A stretch of 64,000 nucleotides of DNA. Origin: Plazaster borealis. Lineage: Eukaryota > Echinodermata > Asteroidea > Forcipulatida > Labidiasteridae. Below the pieces are notes generated by a model. The model worked only from the letters and a program-made list of their open reading frames with translations. It was not told where the DNA came from and made no database searches. The stretch covers positions 21,038,818 to 21,102,817 of the forward strand of contig CM037471.1 of NCBI GenBank assembly GCA_021014325.1, given 5' to 3'. The translations under genes were made by a program, and so were the position numbers. Position 1 is the stretch's first letter. Each line of letters starts with the position of its first letter. Of this stretch, positions 46,801 to 57,800 are shown piece after piece.

Positions 46801-48757
46801 ACTCAAGCTCTGGTTTTTCTGATCAGCAGAGTGTGGGTTCGAGTCCCGGTCATGACAATTGTGTCCTTGAGCAAGATACTTTACCATAATTGCTTTGTCC
46901 TTGGGATGGGACATTAAGCTGTAGGTCTTGGTACTAGGATTGGTACTGCACGTAAAAGAACCCAGAACACTTATTGTGGAAGAGCAGGGGTATAACCCCA
47001 GTGTTCCTGGTTTACATAGCAAGCATCCTTGTTTATAGGTCTCCTCATGCTTGCGAGCTACAGTGATTAAGTTCACTTATGAGGCATCCTTGGTTTCATT
47101 ACCAGAAATACATAATAATAAGAATAACAATAATAATAATAATCAGGGAGATCAAGGCTTGTTGAGCCTCGAGTTATCTCAATTATGGAAGTGAGGATGT
47201 GTCAATTTTGGTCTAGTTTCCTGTGTAGGAGAGCTGCCAACTCTCCCTGATTGTGCAGAAAGTTCCCTGAAAAAAAGTCAATCTTTCCATGTTCTGATGA
47301 ACAAATCTGAAAATCTCCCTGATTATTGAAACTTTTTCCCTATTATGATGAATGTAATTCTGAAAATCTCCCTGAATACAAGATGCAATCGTTGGCAGCT
47401 CTGTGTGTATACATTAACAATGACATTTAATATTGTCATAAGGGAAATAGGCAGTTTTGTTATCCTTTCAGCCAACCTAGTTTCCAGTGGTGTTCTATGT
47501 CGCCGCACCAAGTTTTCCCAGAATGCCTTGCTCGATCAGAACACCTGGAAGTGTGACTTTGAAATATCCAAATATGATGGATATTTTAATTAGTCCTGTG
47601 GTTGATCCTTTCTGTGTCAGAGATGTACGCAGGAGCCAAGTCATAAAGCAACTAGTCCTCTGTCATGCTTCTTTGCTCTTGTGCTTTGTCTAACTGCAGT
47701 TTAGGGTGCAATGTAAAAACATGATTCTTTTGAAGTGGATTGCATCAAAATACTTTCATTTTGACACGAACGTGTTGAGCAACCTAAAAGCGCCCTACAA
47801 ACACTCCAAAGGTTTTTAACAAGCGTGCGCGCGGAGCAGTTACTTTTAGTTAGCCAAACAGCATTGTTTTTTCAGGAATTCTCTCCCAGGGGTTATTTAA
47901 TGACGAGAGGTTTTGATATGGCGCGCTGTCCATGATAGCGAGGGTGCCTTGTTGCACCAGTTTGGTAACATTGAGTTAAATTGTGAAAAAAAGAGAAAAC
48001 AACAACACAAAAAAACAAAGACGGCCAACCTTTATTAAGGTTTACAGTAGTCACCTTTTTAACATGTTGTCTTTAGCTTTTGCATTGGGGTCATTTACCA
48101 TCAAGTTTAATGCTGTGTGATTTTACAATGCATAGATTCAAAATGGCTAACTGGAGCTAATCACACGTTTATCAATGACTTTTCTGTAGTGTTGAGTGCA
48201 GTCAACTCACAATTTAACAAACTCCTTTTGTTTTCTTTAAGAAAATCATTCAACCACATGTGATGAGTGGTATATAACATGTGCATCTACTGGTACCTGC
48301 ATCCCAAGGTATTGGCAATGTGATGGTGTGAATGACTGTGAAGATGGATCCGATGAACCAAGTGACTGTGGTAAGAGAAGAAACTCTTTTGGACACTTGC
48401 TATTAACTTAGCGCCATATTGTAATGATCACGCACAGGATTGAATTTTGTTAACTTTCGGAATATCTTTTTTTTTTTAGATTATCGTTTTCAAGTTTCAA
48501 TTGAAACCATGACTATATAACCCAAGTAAATTAGTCAAATGTGTGCATAAAATGCACAGAGATTTTTGTTGTTCTCTTTGGAGAAAATGTGGAATATGTT
48601 CACCGTGAATTGGCCAACCCGTGGCTGTTAGCGACAGCTGATATAATCGGCCATGGTTTGCTGGATTCTCGGACTTACCTCTCATATGCCAAATACAATG
48701 ATAACAAATGGTGGCAGCCTATTGACCTTTGTAATCCTCATTTGTATAACAAAAGAA

Positions 48758-48825
<68 letters not shown>

Positions 48826-51800
48826 TAGACATCTTGGGTCCTTGCAATGATCTTCTGTGTCCACAATGTGTGGCCTCCAGAACCTTTGTTCTACCCAAGT
48901 TGGGTCTTGTGTTTTACGCCATTATTGGTATATATATATAAATATCTTTGTTGGTTTCTATCTTTGAATATTTATTTTATTATTATTATTAATCATGGAT
49001 GAATATGCTCTGTCATTTTTTGTAGAGGAAGTGACTTGTGCAGGCCATTCCTGTAGTGCATATACTTGTATAGCTCAAGACTGGGTTTGTGATGGGGAAA
49101 ATGACTGTGCAGATGCTAGTGATGAAAACAACTGTCGTAAGTTGACAAACTCTTTAGTAATTATTTATGAATTTTAATAGTTTTGACCTCTTAACCTATT
49201 TCTTGCGATCGAAACATGCTACAATCAAAATTCATTTTGCAACAGGCTTGGTAGATGTATACAATCAAAGCGTGATGTTATCATGACGTCATCACATGTC
49301 ACGTACATGACACTACACTAAAGATGCACTTTTTGAAGTTGTATATCTATGGAAGTACAAGTGTGATTGAGTTGAATCTTGGTTGTCCATAGACAGGGAC
49401 GTGTTATAGGTGAACATTGAGATGACTCATGTTTTTGTTCTGATAGTTTTTTATACTGAATTTGCTATACTGAATTTTAAAAAAAATTAATTTGCTATAA
49501 TGAATTTAAAAAAGTCGGAAAAGCCCTGTATTCAAACAAACACACGGACATCTAGTTTGAGTTTATGTTGGAACTCTTAAGAAGTGTAATGGGGTGTACA
49601 AACAGGCTTTTTAAAACAAAATGTGAGATGTAGATTTAAAACTAATAAGCTAATGTTATTATCACCTAATATTCGTCAAACCTTAATGGGGGTGGGGGCT
49701 ATTGTCATGATCATAGCAGGCCTGTGGCTGTACATGGAATTATGGACGCAAACCAAGTTACTGCATGCGCACACGCACGCTGGCCGTCATATTACAGTAT
49801 AATTATGACGGGGTACATTGTGATGTGACAGCAAGTACATGCGTGCGTGCAGTAACTTGGTTAGAGTTCACAATTCCTTGTAAAGCCACAGAACAGGCCT
49901 GCCATGATCATGACGACAGTTGCCCTTTAAAGGTAGGGTCATATTTAGTACTCCAAAAGAGATGCTGTTGGTAACCGGTCACCTTGCTAAACCTGGGTGG
50001 ATTCGACGTTTGGGTGAAAATACCGCGACAGTTTTTTGCTGTTTTCTCAGCAATTACACACGTTAATTAGCTGAAACTTTCACATGTGACTTTTCTGTAT
50101 CTTTCTTTATAATTGTGCCTATAAATCAGCATGACGTTGAAAAAACACAATCTATGACCCTTCCTTTAAGATGCTCCCATTTTTAGAAGCTACTGCTAGT
50201 TGTCAACATAAGCAGTGAGATTACTCCTTTGATCCTGCATTATTATAAAACCTGTTCATAATTGGCATGCTAAGTTACTTGCACAAAGTGCCAAAGCGAA
50301 GTGAATTTTCTTGTATCACAGTTGGAAACAATGTTAACTAATTGTTTGCAAAAAGTTGTTCTCATTATTTTTCGCTTGAAGTGCAGACCAGGCTTTTGTT
50401 TTTGTAAAACTTTGCTCTCATTCATTTTTGCATAAAGTATAAACTAGGCTTCACTTACAAATTTGCCATTATACCTAATCTTAAAAGCTAATACAAAATG
50501 CACAGGAAATGTGTATGTTTTAAAAAGTAGGAAGACATGCAACATTAGGGCTGTGAATAGCTCAGTTGGTAGAAAGCTGGCACGTTAATCGGGAAGTCGC
50601 AGGTTCAAATCCTGTTGTAGTAAATTTGTCTTTGTTCACATTTACCCAGTCAGTTTTCCTTGTGGTTTATTACTTTGAAATAATGATACTTGAAACAAAA
50701 AGTTGCATCCCTTTAAGGTGATCCCTGTCCTGCCACTTCCTAGATTGTATCAAAAACTTGGGTGTGATCATTGGCTATAAATGGCAAGTACAGGTTGAAT
50801 TGCACCCACGAACAAAGATATTTAGGGAGACCGCCAACATTAGGGGTGGATAGCTCAGCTTGTAGAGTGCCGGCACATTAGTCTTGAGGTCACAGGTTAA
50901 AATTTCAAAGATGATCTTTGTTCATCCCAAAATCGTTTTTCAAAAGTAAAATGTTTTGTGTTCCTATTGTTTTGTTCATAGCTGTACCTGAATTTGCCTG
51001 CCCAGCTGAACATTGGCAATGTCCAGACACAACACAGTGTGTTCCATTTGCTTCAGTGTGTGATCAGAACAATAATTGTCCCAACGGCGAAGACGAAGGC
51101 AGCGATTGTAGTGAGTTACATTTAGTTTGACACTGTGACAAAGAGGAGTAAAAGAAGTGTCGAAGAGTTGTGGAAAGAGGCAATTTAATAATAATAATAA
51201 TAACTAGTTCTTAAGCGCATTTTCCATGACATTAATGGGCTTAACATTAGTGCCCTGGTCATTGGGACAAGCCTGTACTCTTTCTTAGCTCCCTGGGGAG
51301 TTTACAGCCCTGGGCTGCTGTGGCGCTCTGTTCAAACACACTATTAACCCCTACCCTTGCAGGTACCCATTTATACTCCTGGGTGAAGAGAAGCAAATAT
51401 AGTACAGCAATCTTGCTCAAGGACACAAGTGTCATGACCAGGATTCGTACCCACAACCTGATGACCTAACCACCAGAACTTGAGTCTGGTGCACTAAACC
51501 GCTCCACCTCAACATGCTACAAGTAGCAGGCGATTTGAGGATGGGACGGCCAGGGACATATAGTTGTATGCGGAATGATGATAATGATGATGGTAATAGC
51601 GTTTTAGGGAAAAACAAACTTTTTTGATATTGCTGAGATTGGCAGTGAAAATCACACACTTATAATAATACACAACATTTATTAGGCGCTTAATGCAGAT
51701 GTTTCTAAGTGCACCATTGTCTGACTACAATTTTTTCCTGCAAGGTATGTGGAGCTATGTTTGAAGTATGAGGCCTATTCATTTACAAGGTGCTGTGGCG

Positions 51801-54800
51801 CAATATGCAGCCAATCAAACCAGGAACACCGGGGCGAACCCCCTTCTCTTTACGATAAGTGCACTGGGTTCTTTTACGTGCATTACACAACACACGGGAC
51901 CAACGGCTTTACGTCCCATCCGAAGGACAAAGCATGTGGTTAAGTGTCTTGCTTAAGGACACAAGTGTCACGACTGGGATTCGAACCCACACTCAGCTGA
52001 TCAGAAACACCAGAGCTTGAGTTCGGTGTTCTTATCCGCTCGGCCATGACACGCCACTTATCAGACCATTGCTCTTTTCATATTCAGGGTTGAATTCCAT
52101 GGCCCTGCTTACCACGGAATTCTTCGCTTATGGAGCCCTGTAAAGTGCATTATTCTATGGGACGTAAGCGCAGAATTCCGCAGTAAACAAATACAGCCTT
52201 GAAATTGGGCCCTGTTCTGATGTTTTGGATTTTCTTGATTACTCATAAGAAAACTGGTCTGGAGTAGGCAACTAGAGAATCACAACATCTCGATTTCTGT
52301 TCCTTCTTGTTTGATGATACTGTTTAGATTCAGATGAGTGTTCTGCCAATAACGGACAATGCAGCCATATCTGCCTACAAACACCATTTGGAGCAGCTTG
52401 CGAATGCCCTGCGGGCTACCAGCTGAGCGACCCAAAACTGTGTGTGGGTATGTACCTAATTTACAGAGTAATGATCGGAAGTTGATGGTTATCAACAGAT
52501 AAATAAATTGCTGGTATTTTTAAAGCTAATTTCATACATTTAAAGGTATTATACAGGATTGGTAGAGCTGAGAAAATAGCCGCAGGCAGTGTTCATGTTT
52601 TGAGTGATCAATCGTATGAAAAAACAAACCCATGAAAATCCGTTGTGCGAGTCAGGAGAAAATAGTGAACAACCACGCACAATTTTCAGCATGCAAACAA
52701 TCGTCCTTTTTATTTTGGTTGTAACCAAAATCAGCTGTTGCCTTTTTTTTAGGTTTTCTCATACAGTTTTCTTGAATATGACTTCATTTCAGACGGAAAT
52801 ATTAAAAAAAAAAAAAAAATGGTTTTAGTATGAACTTCATATTCAGTAAGCTTTCAGACTAAATTTAAACAATGACGTTTTTTATCCATACCAATCCTGT
52901 ATAATACCTTTAATGAAATTGGTATGAGATTAGTCTGTCCAAAGAAACAAAAAATATACAATGTATATAAGCAAATACAAGTTATTGCTGTCATCTTGAA
53001 ATCATGTGTACCCATTTGAGGGTTAAGTTTCATGATATTTTTATCAGAAAATCAAGTTGATTGGAATAATATTTCCAGATAATGATATTTATTAAAGTTT
53101 GGTCATTCCTCATTCTGGGTAATTTGTATCTTGTATTAACAAATACCTCGGAGAGTTAATGCACTCTGATTGGTCAAAGTGGGGGTGTATTTGTGATATA
53201 AAAACCGGCTCTGTGTACTAGCGAATAAAAAAGTCCCTAAACAAGCAAATTGTTGTGTAGAAGGTTGTATGCACTGTGCATGTCGTGTTGGGGAACTATC
53301 GGATAAACTGTTTTATTTGTGCGTATTTCTGTTGTTTAATAAAGGCAAAGAGATGTAGGTGACGTGTGCATGAATGCACAAACAATGTATCAATTTAAGG
53401 TAGCTGGTCCGCACTTAAAACTAACATAATTCTAAACATAAAGCCGAACACCAACCAAAGTACTTTCATATATGGTATATCAGAGCTCATGTAGTGTGGT
53501 TATTGAAAATAGTTTACTATGTGTATGAGACTAGGTGTCACGCAAAAGTGGAACAACCCGAATAAGGAATGGCCTTTTAAAAATAAGTAGAACATTTCTA
53601 AAAAAGAAGAAGTCACACATTTTGAAATGTTTTACTTTTTTCATTAAAGGTATTTATTAATGGGAATAACATTGTGGTGATCCAGTCTTCACTACGTGGT
53701 AGTGACCTTGGTTGGTGGCTGGCCGCTGTTAATGCCTTCGACTTGGTCCATTAACAGCGGCCAGCCACCAACCCGGTCATTACCACGGAGTGAATACTTG
53801 GTCATCACACTGTTATTCCCTTTACTTATTGTGTCTTGTTTTTGTTCATTGGCCTTACGTTTTGACCCGAGCAGAGCTCTTCTCGATCAAAGGTTAAAAT
53901 GACCATATTTATTTTTGTTGTTGTTTTAGTATTACTTTAAACAAATTGATTATTTGTTTTGATTATTATTTAATTTTGTTGATTTTGACTCTGACAGACT
54001 TTGACGAATGCACACTTCCAGACAGCTGCAGTCAGGAGTGTACTAACGGAAGAGGCACCTTCGTCTGTCGTTGTGCAGACGGATATCTCTTGGAGCCTGA
54101 CGGGAAAACATGTAAAGCTTCTGGTATGTACCAAATCCTAAACAGGGGTATATTCAAAGAATAATTATATAGATACATACAAATACCAAGTAATAATAAA
54201 TAAATAAACGATACTAATTAATAAAATAAAAAAAATGAATTAATAACTTTACAAGAAATTCATGTAATTTTGTCATTCTTGTTTTGCACCAGTGTGTCTG
54301 ATGTGGATTCTTATGAGTTTTCTAAATAATTGGAGTCGAAAAACTCCACTCAAGAGAAACAATATTTAATAACCAACTAAATATATAAATAAATAAATCA
54401 AGAAAGAAATAACTGGTTAGTCTACTAAATAAACAAGTAATAATTAAAAAAATAATCCAAAATATGAAGATTGTTTCGCCGTAACTTTCTCATCCTTATA
54501 ATTTAACTGTATCGTTTATGTATGAACTTTATTTGTCACTTTTTTTATTGGCAAAGTTATTTTATGGCAAAGGCCATGAATTGTTGACATTGTTGATTTG
54601 CATTGATCAGTACATGTGATGCGATCAAACTAAATGAGTCATTTGTCGGAAGTATCATTGTGGAGAAACAAGCCAAAACAGCAAACGGGTGAAATTTTCA
54701 AAAATATTTTTTTTGTAAATTTAAATGCCAAAATATATCTTATTTTATATTGGCAGCTTCCTTCCTGATGAAAACATAAAAAGGGGTTTTCTCAGTGTCA

Positions 54801-57800
54801 TTCTCTCGCATCACTTGGTGTTTTTACTTTCACAATTTTTGAACCAAAGGTGGTATCAACATGGGGTTTTAACAGTATTAAAGCATAGATTATGCTCTTT
54901 TCAAATGTGTAAAAAAATGAAAAATGACCTGGATCGACAAACGACTCATTTTGCTTGATCCCATCACATATGTGGTGATGACTCTTTTTAAGATTTTGAA
55001 ATAAACAAAGGCGAATAACTCCACTCAATAGAAAACAATTTAATAAGTAAAACAAAGTAAACAAAGAAAGAACTAACTAAATAGAAATGTAAGAGTAGAA
55101 AATCAAAAATTAATGATTGATTTATTGATTCATTCCATTAAATAATCGTTATTCTGATAAAGGTTTAGGAGAAAAATTTTGTAGCTCTGACTTGCTATGT
55201 ATATTTTGTTTGCGGTGCAATAGTATCTACTTTGTCAAGCTATTTGTCAACTGTCACAGAGTAGATTGGGAAAATTCGGGAGATTACTTAGTTCTGATAA
55301 GAGCTTGTCCTACTGTATCTCTACTACCTCGGAGTAAATAGGACAAAATCAAGGGACTTATACTTGTGCTTAATGGATCGACGGAACTTCTCGAATTGGG
55401 TACCAACCTCATCTCTGGCTGCATCATTCATGAATGGACATCAACCCTCAGGAATCTGACAAAAAATGATTCTTGCATGAATCGTTTTTCACATTCAAAT
55501 GTTTTGGGGTGAAAAAGTATTCAAACCATATTACTTCGAAGGGAATCCTTTCTCAAAATTGTTAACACTATCAACAGCTGCAGTGCTTCGCACCAAGTAA
55601 GTTTTTTGGGGTAATTAATTATTGGAGTACTTACCGATCTTTGACCCTAGCTTTAATTTAGGATGCAATAATGTTTTTGATTTTCTAGAGTTGTGATACC
55701 CGACCAAAAAAATATAAACAAACCCAAACTAATTCTTCTCTATGCTCTGGACAGATCCTTCCACCCCATACCTCATACTCTCTGCAAGGAGAGGAGTGTA
55801 TAGATACGATCTAATAACAGCTGAGTTGACTACAGTTATTTTGGAAAGATCCCAACGAATATACTCGGCTGATTTTGACGCATTGACCGGGTACATCTAT
55901 TATTCTGATTCTGAAACCGATTCTATGTACAAAACAACCCTCAATGGAACAGAAACAGAAGAGGTAAGGCTACCTTTGTCAATACCTTGTAAATTCATCT
56001 TATCAAATCCTTGCAAATAATAAGCCTTTAACAAGTTAAATTTAAACAATAATAATAGTAATAATAATAATCATAATCATAACAATATCTATATAGCCTC
56101 TGTATCCGCCAACATAGGTGCTCATGGTGCTTGCTCCAGGAAATTATTTACTTTAAAGACCAGCTTGAATGAAATCGGCAACAAGTGATCTTTGCTGAAA
56201 GTCATTTAATAAGTTTTCAATCAATAAGGAAATTGAGTTCACATGAGATTAAACAGATTTGAATTGTTAAAAAAACAATCATTTTGAAAACCTTCTCCAG
56301 TGCTTTTGAGAAAGATTTGCGGAAAGCCCTGTTTCTTCATCACCCTTGTGGAGCTCCATTTTGTATAGCCGCTTTGTTGAAACATGGAGGTATAACAAAG
56401 CAAAATCCCGCAAATGATGTCAAAGTATTGTAATTTTGACGCACGCCCTCAATGGCAAGAAGTGTAGCTAGTTTTTAAAAACCTTGAGGTTAAGGCAAAT
56501 TTGTTGATCGATAATTACGAAAAATGCAGAAGTGTAAAATATCAAAATTACAATTAAATGATAAACAAACGCACCATAAACAAGTTTGAATAGCATTTCT
56601 GTTAACAATTTTTTGCTCTAGTAGCTGAGTGCACCGCTGGTGATGTTCACCATATACAACAATAGTAAAGAGGGACTGCAAGGTCAAAATCAGTTTTGTG
56701 TTGCACTTATTTTCCAATAGATAGAGTCCTTATGAAAATTAAAATAACAAATATCGAACCCCACTTACGGTATAAAATTGCCCTGTGTTTGATGCCCTAT
56801 AAGTTCAAGTGCAATTGTTGGCAAAAATTCAAAACGTTCGATGACGTCACGTTTAAAATATATAGTCTGTACATTTTTCTGCAAAGAATTTTCAGTTCAT
56901 TCCTGAATGTTGATGATAATCAATCAAAATAGCATTGAATTTAACCTGTTGACTAGAGCAAAAATTCCTCTTTGGAATGTACAAACCTATTTGTTTTTGC
57001 TGTCCGTTTTAAAAGAGTATCAAACATAATTGTCCGCCATTTTAACGTGAGGTTAGAGAATTGCATTTTTCCCCCCAATTTGATGATGACTCTAATGGAA
57101 AATGAGTGCATAAACTGAATTTAAATTGGAGCCCCTTTTTTAAATTGTTGAAACTATTATCAGTTTATGATCATTCGATAGGCAATTCACATCTCAAAGA
57201 CATCAGTGGTTAGTCTTTCTTATAAAAGAGATGTGTCGTAAGTGGTGCTTTGAAAGGATCAGTTGTGGAAGCTGCACGGACAAAATGTTAAATTTTAGGG
57301 GGGCACAAGGGGGTGCATAATTTTTTCTAGGGTTGAGGCACTTCTGGCCAATTAAAAACTGTAGTTTCCCTACTTTGCATTTCTTATAAGCAATCCACTT
57401 TTCAGCATTTGGTGGCACGGTGTTACCCCCCCCCCCTCCTATTGTGTCTTAATCGTGTTCCTTAATCCTGTTCTAGGAATCTCAGGAACTCTTTAGAGGA
57501 TTTTTTATTTATTTTTATTTAGGGGGGGGGGGGTAATTCTGCACAAGAGGAGTGTGTTAAAGTATGGGAACATTTCTTATTTTTTTGGGGGGACACCCTC
57601 AGCCACAAATCGGGCATGGTATACTTTTCAGTTCTCTTGTTAGTCAATTTATAATTCAAATTTAGGCGGTGACTAAGCAAGTCATTGCACCAGACATTAT
57701 TCAAGTTGAACTCATTGGCAAGAAAGGGTTGACTTTTAAAAACAATCCAATTGGCAAGAGAGTGACATGTGAGGTAGACCTTTACAATGATAGAGACTCT

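Larger units (their letters stand above)
46753..48241 (+). other. LRP2: Intron, 1.49 kb
   Basis: Holds the family-B SINE, an (AAT)n tract and the 47229-47405 repeat. Nothing is recognised at 47410-48241. Confidence 0.7.
49137..50981 (+). other. LRP2: Intron, 1.85 kb
   Basis: Besides the fold-back pair (49695-50169) and two SINEs (50535-50940), bases 49200-49690 and 50170-50530 show no recognised feature. Confidence 0.7.
51111..52327 (+). other. LRP2: Intron, 1.2 kb, almost all repeats
   Basis: (AAT)n, two reversed family-B SINEs and a MITE fill most of it; no gene is seen. Confidence 0.8.
52448..53997 (+). other. LRP2: Intron, 1.55 kb
   Basis: Contains the MITE at 52540-52913 and the palindrome at 53676-53812. 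Bases 52914-53675 show no recognised feature. Confidence 0.75.
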
